DNA of 64,000 bases from Siphonodentalium dalli (Eukaryota > Mollusca > Scaphopoda > Gadilida > Siphonodentaliidae), in the NCBI GenBank assembly GCA_032622095.1, contig CP136061.1:133062087-133126086 (forward strand), in the 5' to 3' direction. The notes below the pieces were generated by a model. That model was given only the letters and a program-made list of their open reading frames with translations. It ran no database searches and had not been told where the DNA came from. Shown here one piece after another: positions 34,575 through 49,500 of the stretch. The position numbers were made by a program, and so were the translations under genes. The stretch's first letter is position 1. Each line of letters opens with the position of its first letter.

Positions 34575-37500
34575 GTAAGTTATGGTAACATGCGCGTGCT
34601 TGTCGTAAACTCGTATCCAGACTTAATTGTTCTCGAGGTTAATTAACAAGAGAGCAATTAATAGCAAAGGAAATAACACTGCATTATACACTAAACGTTC
34701 GATATTAAAGTGATTTTCGATAAGTGTTTCGATCCCGATGGCAAACATCACGCAATTTCGTGAACGCTCCCGTTGTCTAATGACTTATCCATCGGGGACT
34801 TTACATGTATGTATAAAAAAGGCAACTATCCCTCGCATTAAATCCAAAATAGATACATGCGTACCATGTTAACTACTCTTTATTTAGTATAATTAGACAG
34901 TCATAAAGATGTACGTATTCCTGATTTGTGACATAGAGCCTGGTAGAACTTTATTTTGGCGCGAAAATGTAGTCACGTGTTGGTGAATCTCATATCTGCG
35001 TCACGTAAGGCGTTGGAGGAATCATCTCCGTTGCTCTCAGATAAGTTTCAATTTAAAGTGTAGACTATTGTTATAATTGTGTGAGGTGGGATCATTGCTA
35101 CCCAGAGACGTGGCTAGAGGGTTTCCATTCGGGGGGTGTCCACCATGGGAAATTCCAACTGCACGTGCCCTTGAATCAGAATCAGACCGAACACAAGTTT
35201 TGCATAATTACATTTGCACCCCCCCCCCCCCCTTGTATCTCAGTGCTCTTAGGCCTAATATCCCATATCTCCATAAACCATGGTTCTATATTCCGGTATG
35301 AGAACATTCAGATATTTTTACATATTTAACTCCATACAAAAGCACACGGCTACGGGCAACAGACCACGACACACCAGGCTTACCATGGCTGTTCGGCCCG
35401 ATTTGAGAAAATTTTGAAATTTGAAACAAGAAAATTGCAAATCCTAGCATCTAGACTGGCCTCAACTGAAGCTTTCCTATAGTGTTGGAAATTTCAAACC
35501 TCATACTACCCCTCAGGTTGGAAAATTCTCCAACTGATGACCATTTCAGTCCACAAATTTGACCAAATATAGTAATTGTATTGGCCACAGCGGAGACACA
35601 ATGACACACCGGGCTGACCATGGTTCGGCCCGGTGTGGGAAAATTTTGTAATCTGAACAAGAAATCGCAAAACCTAGCATCTAGACTAGCCTCTAGCCCT
35701 CCTAGAGTTGGAAATTTCCAACCTAACACTCCACTTAGGTTGGAAAATTTACAACTGATGACAATTCCAATGACAATGTTGACCAAATGTATGATAATAT
35801 TGTTTTCTTAAATTAACTAGCAGTTTTTGACTGGCCATGGCGGAGGGATCAGGACACAAGCTTTCCAACTGTTGGAAATTTCCAACCTGACACCCCCCCT
35901 GAGGTTGGAAAATTTCCAACTGATGACTATTTCAGTCCAAAATTTTTACCAAAAATAAGAACATTTGCAAATATTGGTCCAAAAACAATTAATTCCCCCC
36001 CCAAGAAATTGTTTGAAAATCAAACCACAAGAACATTTTCAACATACTGTTGGCGTGAAATTTCCAACTAATGTATTGGCAGGTATGAAATTTCCAACTG
36101 TTGACAATTTTGACCAAAGTTGGGGGGGTGAGACACCCCCCCCAAACCCCCCCTCTCGCCACGTCTCTGTTGCTACCCCACCCCACCCGCCATGTGATAG
36201 ACCGGACACGAAAGGGGGTGCACGTGTCTCTGCGTGAAACAACGAACATCAGACTGGGAAATCAGTTGAAATTATTATCACATTATTTTGTGACAAGTAT
36301 TAAGGAGGCGGTGAAGTGGCAACATTTGAATGGGGATTTCCATGCAAATCTGCGGGGCAAAAGTTACAGAGTTGCAGATACTTCTGAGTGTGACTTGATG
36401 TGGTATTGGAAACAACAGGTATTTATCTGGCGGGTCCGCTTGGAACTTGTTCCATTATAATGTTGGTGCATTTATTTTTGAATTTTATATTGATTTTTCA
36501 AATGTAGGCCAAGTGATTTAAATTGTAATTCCCGAAAAAAATTCTAAAAAATATAGTGATTGCAAAATTTTATAATTTACCAAGTGGACCCGCCAGATAT
36601 AAATAGCTGTTGTTTTCAATACCACATCAAGTCACACTCAGAAGTATGTGCCACTCAGTAACTCTTTTGCTCTGGAGATTTGCATGGAAATCCCCATTAA
36701 AAATTATTCACTTGACCTCCCCCTTAAATATCGGGAAGATGTGATCAAAATTGTATAACAATTAAAACTTGAGACTCAAGGTGCCCATAAAGCCTGGTGA
36801 TATAAAATGAAATCTCAGTGAGAGCTTTCCGATGAATGGCAACAATTAAGCCATATTTCTGACTAAATCCTGAAAAGTTACCCATAATTCTGTTGTGGTT
36901 AAGGGCTTTGTGGACCCAATTTTTCCAAAATTTCCCAAAATTTTATAGAGTCCAAATAAAGGATTCTGTTCATGTATATTAGTAATAATAGAAACCATGC
37001 CCATTGATGCAACATTTTGAGAGTATACCTCATGGTGGATTATGTTAGAAATACAAAATGTGAACTTTATTGAGATTTAAAAAATTTTTATTTACAGGCA
37101 ATGGCCCAAGAAAAACAAAGTCCAAATCTAAGAATCAAATATGGGAATCTGTACTGAACACTGTGATGAATGATGTATTACAAAAAAATATATATATTTC
37201 TTGAGTGTTCTTTGATAAAATTACTTTGAACCGGTTGTTGACAAATGATATACTAACTTCATAATATGGTTGACTGAGAGGCAGCAGTTAATGGGTCAAC
37301 CTTTCATGGCTGATGTCCAGTCTGGTGTGAATGGCTTTTTAACAGTGTCAAACTTCCACATGAGTGATCACCCTGAGTGAGTGGTGACCTACTTACTAGA
37401 ATTAGTATGGTGATCTGGTAGGGGTATGAGTGAGGATTAGCATTCTATTGTCAACAGAGTCCAGAGCAGTTACAATGGCCAGCTGTTAACCCGTGCCTGC

Positions 37501-40500
37501 TACCACCCACATAGCCAATGTTTAAGCAAGTATATATCATTTGTCAACAACCGGTTCAAAGTAATTTTATCAAAGAACACTCAAGAAATATAATTTTGTT
37601 TTTGTAATACATCATTCATCACAGTGTTCAGTACATATTCCCATATTTGATTCTTAGATTTGGACTTTGTTTTTCTTGGACCATTGCCTGTAAATTAATT
37701 TTTTTTTAATCTCAATAAAGTTCACATTTTGTATTTCTAACATAATCCACCACGAAGTATACTCTCAAAATGTTGCATCAATGGGCATGGTTTCTATTAT
37801 TACTGATATACATGAACAGAATCCTTTATTTGGACTCTATAAAATTTTGGGAAATTTTGGAAAAATTGGGTCCACAAAGCCCTTAAGGAGTCAATTATTT
37901 AGGGCATTACTGTATAACATTACTGAACTCAGCAGCCCATCGATGGTCAACATTACTCGTTGATATAACTTTTAGTTCCATTTTATGTCAGTGATGTCCT
38001 ATTGAAATATCATAATTATCATTGGACAGAGTGTAATATGAATTTTATAAATAAATTCATATTGTCACCACTAAATAACATTTAATCATTTATCTTCTGC
38101 ATCTGTGTTGTTTATTTGGTGGTCTTTAAATCCAACTTCAAGAACGTTGAAGAACCGTATTAAACTGCATGCCATCGGATACATGATTTTTACATAAATG
38201 TTTATGCTAAATAAGTGCACAAATTTTAAATTGAGTGAAAAATAATACTGCGCGATTTTAAATATGAGTAGGGTAGTTCATTTGGTCACCATGTACATGC
38301 TTCAATAAAAGGCCATATCAGTGGGTGATACACAAAGGAAATTTGGTTTCAGTAGAAACTTACTGTGACTGTCAGTGTATATATATAGTGCAGCAACTCT
38401 CCCTGGTTCCAGAACAACAAGAGTTAACGAACACTTAAGTTATTGTTATTATACAGGGAAACGATACATATAATATTGTGGAAGAATTTGAGTTGTTTGT
38501 TTTTATTTCACAGGGAGATGATACCTATAATAATATGGTAGGAGCTTTCGAGCTGTTCGATGTCATCAAGGATGGTCTGATATCGAAGAATGATTTCAGG
38601 AAAGCACTTGGGGAGTTTGGATTTAATACAAGCCCATCAGAGCTCGATGTATTTCTAGAAAGGTACGTGTATCAGATGTTGTTTTCAAAAGTTTGTTATG
38701 AATATCAAAGCATTGTCTGACTATAGTGACCATATCCCAGTAGCTTTTGTTTTTGAGTATTGCCCTAAGAACAAAGATATTGGCACAATAGTTGTGTTAT
38801 ATAAGTTTTATCTTTGAAGCTGTCTTAAAATTTCTATTTTAGTATAACAATATTAAGTTTCCTGAATTTGTGCTACCGCTGACAAAAAAGAATGACCTGT
38901 TTTTGCCATAAGTTTTGCCTCCCCTGCCATGAAGATAATAGCAGAAGAAAAAACAAGAAAGTCCAAATTTCAAAGTCGAAAAAGGGCCGTATCTTTGGTA
39001 AAATGGGCAGACGGAACCCAAATTCGAACTTGACCTGTGTTATGGTTATAAACCTGCATAAAAAAATTCATTCCATTCAGGATAAACGTTTACCAAGTTA
39101 TCATTTCTATAAAGAGCCGTAAAAATGGATTGCAGGAAATCTGGAAAAGAAATATGAACAGACAGATGGCTGGACAGCAGACCAAAAACAAAAATACATG
39201 TACAGTAATGCCCGAATTATATGGACCTTTAACCACAGCAGAATTATTGGAAATTTTTCATGATTTAGTCGGAAATATGGCTTGCTGCCATTCATCGGAA
39301 AGCTCTCGGGGAGAGCTTTCCAATGAATGGCAACAAGCCATATTTCCGACTAAATCCTGAAAACTTACCCATAATTCTGCAGTGGTTAAGAAGTCGATTA
39401 CTTAGAGCATTACTGTAGTTCATTGAAACATTCTTTCACTGAGAGCTTTCCGATGAATGGCAGCAAGCCAGCAAGCCTTATTTCCAATTAAATCTGGAAA
39501 AATTTCCCATAATTCTGCTGTGGTTTTGGGGTTGATTATTTAGGACATTACTGTACATCCTGTTTTTTTTAACCCTTTCATGACAGGAGCTGCGCTTGTG
39601 CAGCAAAATATCCTGTGCCAGTGCATTCTCTTATTTTGAGGCTCGCATATATGTTAAGAGAATACATTGGCACATGGTTTTTCGCAAAATTTCAGGAAGC
39701 TCCAGTGATGGAAGGGTTAAAACAGGCATATAAAAATCAAGTGGCTTGAGTATCTCTATCTAATATGTGGTTTGATGTCAAATTTACTCATTTCTCATTC
39801 TTTTCAGAATTGGTCTGCGACCAGAAAAGAACAAACTACATTATAGAAGATTTCTAGATCGATTTCGGAACAAAGCTGAGGGCAGTCTATCCAGTAGAAT
39901 TCTCTCCGACAGAGCTCATGTGTGAGTTAATTCATGCAAGGATGTCACATGGGTGTTCCCAGAGCTTAACAGTGGGAGATGGGGTGTGTCATCGTCCAAC
40001 CCAACACAGTTGGAAATAGCATGCCATGAACAATTCAGATTGAAAAATAGCTCGATATTAATCTGCTATTTAATTTCCAAGCCTATTTAATTTGGAAAAT
40101 TATATAATATGTGTTTTAAACCTTTATTTTATCAAGTTTGTGAAATTTAAAGTATACATCATCTGCAAATGTTTGGCATTTACAGAAATGCTGAACTTCA
40201 GAAAAGAAATATTCTGAATTCGTAGTAAAATCTCTTTCTTCAGGTACCACAGAAATCAACATGTTTCAAGAAAGGATCTGTTAAAAGCTGATGAGCTGGA
40301 AGCCAGGATGGTAGAATTTATGCATAAAGACTTCTCTAGTCTACTACAGGAATTCAGGTAAATATAAACACATTAAATTTTAAACCACATGGCGGTTTAT
40401 GCTCCAAAATACACCTAATAATATTCGCTTTTGAATTTCCCGGGTATCGAAATAGGTCGATAAATACTTGAACAACGAGCATTATAAATACCAGAAAGAT

Positions 40501-43500
40501 GCATAAAAAATACAACTTCAAACAAAACAAAATCGAACTCAAGCATACTAGCTCTGCCGTTTGAATTCATTGAATTTCTGGAATCGGAAACGGAACAACG
40601 CATGACTGTCTGGCAAAGGTATATTGCGTTATCTTAACAGGAAACTATTTTAAAACTTCACGCACTGCTCTCTCTTTTTAATCATCAAATTATGTGGTAC
40701 CATAAGCATTTCGGAGCGAAGATACAGTAATGCTCTAAGTAATCGACTCCTTAACCACAGCAGAATTATGGGTAACTTTTCAGGATTTAGTCGGAAATAT
40801 GGCTTGTTGCCATTCATCGGAAAGCTCTCGGGGGAGAGCTTTCCGATGAATGGCAACAAGCCATATTTCCGACTAAATCCTGAAAAGTTACCCATAATTC
40901 TGCTGTGGTTAAGGAGTCGATTACTTAGAGCATTTTAACTGTAGCTCCAGATTTTCGTCTCATGGTCTACAGATGCAATTGTTATGTGACCACTGCATGA
41001 CTAAATAAATTGAACTGGCACAAATAAAACAATCTGAAATTTACCAAAAAATATAAGAAACAAAACACATATTTTCAGCACTTGTTCAAATTGTTTGGAA
41101 GTCTTCCGCTTGGTACGTTTTGAGATAATTACCAAAGAAAGTATACATAATTTTTTGGGGTTCTTACGAGTAATATCCGTTTAACTCAAAGTCAAAATAT
41201 GTTTTGATACATGTATACCTGTGTATACCGGGTATATATGGAATTAAATTTTTTTTCAAGGAATTTGTCAGAAATTCATTCCAATCCACAAACCATAATG
41301 CCCTGTTGTTGATAAATATAATCTATAGGGCTTCTGTTCTCCATGATGGTGCTGAAAAAAGTTTCACTATTCCAACAATATTTTCTAAGCTGAAGGCCGG
41401 TATATATATAGCTTCACATGTTCCATTTTCAGAAAGTATGACGAACACGGTCTCGGAGTTGTCACCCAGTATGACTTCCGGACTGTGATTGAGAAGAGTT
41501 TTGGGCATCGACTAACGGAAAGCCAGTGGGAGACAGTCAAAACGCATATCGGCACAGAATATGACGGACTCATGAACTATCTTGAATTCATGGAGAATTT
41601 CAACATTGAGTAAGTAAATCCCTGTCATTCATGCACAAGCCTTGAAATAGTGTGCCTGTCATTTGCAGAATGAGGTCCCCAGAGGTGTAAGCAGAATGAG
41701 GTCCCCAGAGGGTGAATTTGGTGATGCTAGCCCGCTATGCGGGGTAGCATCACTAAATTCACCCTCTGGGGACCTCATTCTGCAAATAACAGACACACTA
41801 TTTCAAGGCTTGACTTCAAATCCACCCTCAGTGCTCAAGCTCCGGAAATGGTTCGAACCCCGACATGGGTGAAAATCGGAACAATTAAAGCAAGCACATT
41901 TGAAGCTCAATGAACATAAATCTGACAGATATATATGCCAGTACCAGTAATTGTATGGTCACAGATACAATTTTGGAGGAATTGTATTGTGGTGTTCCAA
42001 TATAATGGTAGATCCGTTCTGTGTCAATATTCAAACTCATGTTCAGACTGATACGCTTCCCAACTCTTAGTCTACTGTCTGTCCAACTATTTGCTTTTTT
42101 TTCGTTTCCGGATAACATTAGTATGTATCAACTGAATGGAATGAAATTTGGTATGTGGGTTTACTAGCACAAAATAGAGTTAAAATTCAAATTCGGGTTC
42201 CGCATGCCAATTTTCAAGAGAGTTACTGCCCTTTTTGTTGGAATTTGCATTTAATTTTCGTTTCCGGATGATAACTTTAGTAAGTCTGTACTGAATGGAC
42301 TGAAATTTGGTATGTAAGTTTACAAGCCCAAAATGCAGGTCAAGTTCAAATTTGGTTTCCGTTGGCCAATTTTCACTGGAGTTACTGCCCTATAATTATG
42401 TTATTATTTGCAATTAATTTTCATTTCCGGATAATAACTTCAGGAACTCTGAACTGAATGGACTGAAATTTGGTTTGTGAGTTTATTTGCCCAAAATACA
42501 GGTCAATTGCCACCTGAGTTATGGACCATTGTTGAAATTACCAGGGTATATTTTGCCATGCCCAAGCAATGCTCTTGTTTAAGAGATGGTTAGGTCATGG
42601 ATAAGATCATCGCAGTCTGGGCTAGACAAGGTTGGGATGGGTCGAACCCCGACATGGGTGAAAATCAGTTCAAGTTTGACCTGAGTTGAAGGACATCTCA
42701 ATGTGCCATTCCGATCGACACATGGCCTTTTCGATAAGTAATGAGTAATAAGTAATTTGTTCACGCTCACTAAAGCAAGCACATTTGTAGCAATGAACAC
42801 TCATATTGAGTCTGTGCTTCCATAAATCTGATATATTAGGAACCTTTAGATCCACTTACATAAACAGTATTCAATATATGTGTCTATTTCTTTTCTATCA
42901 CACATTAACGTATTAGGTTTTAAATCAAACATAAAATGTTTTTTCACATCTCTTGACTTTCTGTCTTGTCAACGTAAGTCTTTTTTTTCAATCAGAAGTA
43001 ATTTTTCCTCAAACAATAATATTTACACTCGCACATGCATTCGGATTGTGCAACATCAACGCAGGACGTTGGTTGGTCGAAATTACATCACTTGACATCG
43101 CGCGCTGACCCCAATTTGCATCCATTTTTGTGTAGACTTGCATTATGTCATGAGAATAATGTTGGAAATGGATGCTTAATGCTCTTCTAATCTGCCATTT
43201 GACTCGTTAAGTGTAAATATAAGTAATGGATGTTGATTTTGTTGCATTCCAACTTCCATAGAGTATGGCTGCAAGTTGGTCTGACATTTTATGTGAAAGC
43301 GTTCCACACAAAATGTCAGAACAACTTGCATCCATGCTCTATGGAACGCAAGCAAATCAACATCCATTTCTTAATTAAATTAACTATATAAAAGTTATAA
43401 TTAAATTTGAATTATTTCCAGAATCACTTAAATATAGAAAAGCCTTTTCAAATGAAATAAAATTTATTTTATTGACTAAACAATACAAATGTATATAGAT

Positions 43501-46500
43501 CTAAAATATTAAGGGATTTATTTTCCCGTGTCCACCCTCTTTGACTGATATGATATATATTCACAGCGTGGGTGCATGGAATAACAGATACGATAACGTG
43601 GGGATGTCTCAGAAGTTAGCTGTTGCACGACCAACTCGACCAAGAACGTCTGTCGGACAGAAAGATTTTGCAAGATATAATAAATATGCAGAAAGATCTC
43701 TGGTTGATGTGAGTAAATGCTTCAGAAGAGACGTCCTGATGAATGTCCATACCATAGCCATATAGAATCACCCCACTGCTCAATGTGTTTGGTTTATAGG
43801 ATAATGGTATATCATGTCATGAATCTGTATAGCATTGAACAAACAAGGCAGGGAATATATTTCTTTGCTAATACTTGTTCCTCAATAATCTACTTCAGAT
43901 TAGGGAGTGGTCCCAGCTCGAGATTGCATGCTCTTTTGTGATTGTTGTGAGCTGATATCAAATAAACCTTGATTTAATTACCAGGGAGAAATTCCATGAT
44001 TGTAAGTCACTTAAATTGTACAATTTCGAGTTGGGACGTTCACCTACAGTGAAATACATTATTAACCCTTTGGAGAGTATTTATAACTTCATATACATGA
44101 TGTCATTCGTGATTTTAACATCAACGTCATACATTTAGCAATAATATATTAACAAATTCGGGTCAAAAGGGTCCAATTATTCAATTTAATTGATGTGTAT
44201 TTTCTTTTTACGTGTGCTATTATAATCTATTGCACTTTATATATACATTGGGACATTATTTTAATCAAAATATCTCGTATACAATTCATTTATAAATCAG
44301 ATGATTAGTTGAAGTTATGTCTATATAAATATGACGCTTCCTGAAACGACATATATGTTGTTCCACTCATGAACCGTACAGCGACATATATGTCGTTCTA
44401 CTCGCCAAAGGGTTAAGGAAAAGGTATTAACTCAGAAATATATTACCTACACTGCTTTTCGATGTTATAGACTTCCCTGTCATAACATCCATAAGTTCCC
44501 AGGTTTTGTACTGGTGCAATATGATCTCTATGTGCATAGCCATAGTAGAGATTCTTTCCTATAAAACTTTCTGCAGAGAGTTAGACAATCTTTAAGGAAA
44601 ATTTAAATAACAGATAATTAGGATGAAATTGCATGTGCAGTCCCTGGCATGGAATTCTACTTTGACATCAAACAAGCAAAATTTCTGCATTAATAGGCTG
44701 TAATGTCATTTTATCAAATAAATGACGTTGACTTTTCAAAAACCTAGTTCTTCAAACTCAACCTTGATTTTAGCATAATGTTTATAAGTTACATAATTAT
44801 TTTTGGGAACACACCTTAAATGATTGTCGATATTGATGGACAAAATTTCTTAAACTCATTGCTTGTGTATTTCAGCTGCAACTGATGATGGAAGATCTAT
44901 TCAGGACAAAGTTTTTACATTTGGATAAGGTAGATGCATTATCCGATTAACCCTTTCAGTACCAAGTCCGATTTTTGTATCAACCCATATTTCCTTGATC
45001 ATTTTTCAAATTTATTGATTATAATAATGTTATCACATTATTATAATCAATAAATTTGAAAAATGATCACGGAAATATGGGTCGATACAAAAATCGGACT
45101 TGGCACTGAAAGGGTTAAACACGCCTATAATACTATCTCTTTGGTTTCCGGCATAAAAAAAATTTGATTCAAGTCGAGGAACCCACTCATCAAAGCTCAG
45201 AGTGATCAGATATTGATTTTTTAAATCTCTCGAGATATGTACTTTTTTTTACACCTGGCAAATATTCATCAAGCCAACCAAATTGTGGATGAAGATGGAT
45301 ATCTCTAAAATCAATTGGCAATACGGCCAAATTTCATGATAATCAAGTGATAAACCGGCCATATTTCGTTTAACAACATGTTGATAAATAACACGTTTTG
45401 GGAAATTTTATGCCATAGTTGACAGAGGTTAGCATTATTTTATTATAATTAATCGATTCTGATAACTAAAGCATATTTTGAAGAATTGTTGTTGTTGTTG
45501 TACTGAATGACGGAACAAATCAAGTCCATTAGTGAGTTTTTGGGTAAACTGAAATCCATGATAGAATTCTAATTACTATCTCTGGGCCGATCTTGCTGGT
45601 TGAGAGAGTTGAACTGACAAATATGTGCACATAAGAGCTTATTGCACATTTGCCACTCAAGACATTTTACAGATCATCTTATGCAATAGTGGTGTACTGG
45701 TCAATTTCACCATTCCTCAATTAATTCCTAGGCTTAACCATGATATTTATCTATCTTTGTGATTTTCCTTTACCCAATGGAGTAATTTATCTTAAGAATA
45801 AATTAGTTCATCAACAGTATCTACAATGTATGACTCTGTATAAAACATTTTTTTATATTCTCTAACAGCACGCCAAAGAAATGAACAAGAAACGAGCTGG
45901 AAAGATAAACAAATGGCAGCTGGGTGCTCTTCTTAGAATGTGAGTATGGAAATTCTACCGAAAAGAAAACCTGTAATACGGTGTGATAATTTCCAAAAAA
46001 TTTGACAACAATATGAAACAGTTTGACAAAATATAAGCCTTTGTTGATTTCAGCAATTCCTTGTCTGTTGTTTTGTTGAAAACAGATATATTTCACTGAA
46101 ATATTTTTGATATATATATAACGTGTTTCTGAAACTTGACATGATTCTGTTGTACATTTTGTTACCTTTTGTTTTGGATGTCACTTGTTTGAGTGGTGAA
46201 TAATAAGTTGACTGATTCACAAAATCAACAAAAGACTAATTTACAATAATATTCATAATCATTTTAGAAGAAAGGTGATGCATTTCTTATAAATTCCTTT
46301 ACATGATTCAACTTATTTTGTTCTACAGTTGCAACTGTGAAGTAACGCCAGCGGAGATGGATAAACTATGGAACTCATTAGATCGAGACAGAGAAGGGCT
46401 GGTTGTTTATGTTGAGCTGGTCCAGAGATTCACAACAAACAACAGAAGTGTGAATGTCTCAGATCTATATCTAGGTATGCTTCATCATTTTTGACAAATT

Positions 46501-49500
46501 TTCTAAATAATGCACCCAAAATACTACTTCCACCCTTTCCGTATGATAGCATCACCCACCCCATCATATTCCATTTATGACCAAGATTATAATAATAGCA
46601 GCCAAATGTTTTTAGAAACAGCCAGATATGTGATTGAGCTAATTAAAGACATATTATGGACTTGTTTGGTGCATGAAATTGATAAGTTAGTACTCAGGTG
46701 CTATGCCAACCTGGGGAATGTAGCATTCTACTGACATCGCCGAAAATTCAACAAAATCGGTCATACCACTCCATAGAAAACATCGTCTGAACTACGCTCA
46801 ATTGTAAATATTTACATCTCGATTCGGGATGCAACTATCGGCGATAAACTAACAAATTATTTTGCCATGGAGAGTCATTGCATTTAATTGATATATAAGA
46901 ATGACGGTGTGTGTTGTCAATTTTGATTAATAATCGTAAAAAATAACTTCTTTGAGCAAGATTATTCTCAGTTTCTGTTTGATCACCCTACCGGAGTGTT
47001 TCACATCACTTTAATAATATTTGTATGAATGGCTAAATAAGAAGTGGACTTTGTTCAAATTAAAATAAATAATAATGGTATTGTTAATATAGAACATTAA
47101 AATCATCATTTATTTGCACAATTGGTGCATGTCCTTTTATTCAAAGCTCCCTGCTTTTTAAAAATTTGATTAATGTGTTTCTATGGTCCTTTTAAAATTT
47201 GATTGACTCCCTTGTAGCGGAAGAAGTAGCTGCCAAAGAAGATGAGATCTCTCGACTTTTAGGGACATTGGAGCGAGCAGTCATACCAGCTGGTCAGCCA
47301 CGGAGTCTTAGAAGCCACACAGCCCCTCTCGAAGAACTCCTCTTCAGGAATAAAAATCGGGTGAGATAATACTCCCGGTGACCACCTCCAAGATTTGAAA
47401 TGTATGTCTCTACGTGGACAATATGCAAGGACAAGCATTACATGGTGGTGATATTAAAATTATATGGAATATGTTATATAAATTTTCTCAAATATTTAAT
47501 ACATTTCAAAACAACAAAAAGTAATTTAAAGGCGAAATAAAAATCACCATATCAACTCTTATAGAAATAAGCAGATTGTTTTCAAATAACATATATCATA
47601 AAGTACATGTACATGTATCCTGCAATGATGACCCGGAAAAAAAAATCACCTTGTAAATTCCATGTTAAAACTGACACTTATAAAAATGGTATATATATAA
47701 CAAACAATGTGATTTTGTCATTGAAAGAATAAGAGATAATTATTGCAGTCTCTCTATATCATTGAAACGGTATAAAATAAATGAATAGAGAATTCTATAT
47801 TGAAGATAGTTTTCATTCAGCCTGAGTTTAGTGTGTCTGTCATTTGCAGAATAAGATCCCCAGAGGGTGAATTTAGTGATGATATCCCGTATAGCGGGCT
47901 AGCATCGCCAAATTCACCATCTGGGGACCTCATTCTGCATGGTTTCATCTGCTATGGGAGACATAGACTCAGATTGAAGTCCCCAAATGGTGAATATTGT
48001 GATGTACACCCATTGGGAACCTCAATTATGCAATGTGTCCTCTGCCAATTTGGGAATATAGAAAAACTAAACTAAAAACGAATTAAGATCTATTTGAAGA
48101 AGTTACTATAGAAATTTTATAATAAAGAAACTTTCCAGAGAAGATGAGGCCGATGCAGAATGAGGTCCCCAGAGGGTGAATTTAGTGATGCCAGCCCATT
48201 ATGTGGGATAGTGTCATTAAACTCACCCTCTGGGGACCTCATTCTGCAAATGACAGTCACACTAAACTCAGGCTTGGTCTTCATTCAGGTTGCAATTAGT
48301 TCTCATCTGAAAATGTTATTTTACAATGTAGAATGTAAATAAGAAAAAACAGGTTTCACAAAAGTTGGCATTGAACCTGAATTCATCTTAGATGATACCG
48401 TATTCTCGTGGGTATAAGCCCACTTTCGGGCATAAGACCACCCCAGTATTTTCACTAGAAGTAAGTTTTCCGGGGTATAAGACCACCCCCTCGCTAACCC
48501 TAATCATAACCCCTCCAAAACAGCTTAAACTCGGATATGGGCCTTTGCAAACCAAAAATCGGGGTAAAACTGATGAAATAGATGAAAGCCGAGTATTGGG
48601 GAATATCCCCGGCTTCCAGATTAAGTAAAGGTAAATAGGCCTATAAGTTACTTTTTCAATTAAATGTAAATATCAAAATATTATAATAACACTTGTCTTG
48701 TTGTTTTATTGTCCAACATTCCCGTAATTCACGCCATAAATGACACTCAATCGCGAGCCGATTGAAATGACACTATTAAATTTTGTAAGCAATGTGGGTA
48801 AATCCCGCATCTATAGTCTATAGTAGTCTATAGTTTATATCAATATTCAGACTTAATCCGATTAGGAAACTAATAAACCCGACGCTTTATTCGTGACCCG
48901 TTGTCCACATAGAGGATGTTACAATAGCGACTAATTGCATGTTTAACAAAAGCCAGTGAGTGTAATTATTTAACACTAACAGCATTGACAAAAGACTGCT
49001 AAAAAAGCACGTGTTTTAATAAATAGAGTTACTGTTTATACTGTAAAACGTGAACAAAATGCAGGTTAAAAATGTTAATGTCAATAACCTTTATTTTGGT
49101 TATAACGTTGACTTATTTTGGAAGACGTTGTTGTTCAATGACAAGTTCCCCTTCTGCTTCATTATTATACCCACTGTGTGTTTACATAACATGGAAGCCA
49201 GTTCTCTGTGTTTGGTTACATGAAGGGACATACCGACGTTGTCACTGAACGCGAAAAATATGTTTTTACAGTACTGTAGTTGGACAGACACCTGTGGCTT
49301 TGCACGTGCACAGCCGCGCATGGCTTTTGAACTTGAAGCTACATATATATGCCGTTAGCGACTCGGTTCTTTTGTATTTGGTGTCTGTTAATGATTTGTT
49401 TCCACGGGAAGTATAATTTAATAAACAAATAAGATTTTAAGATTCACTTTATTTTATTGATTATTCTCGAACATGCCTACGAAGTATACTTTTCCGTTTT

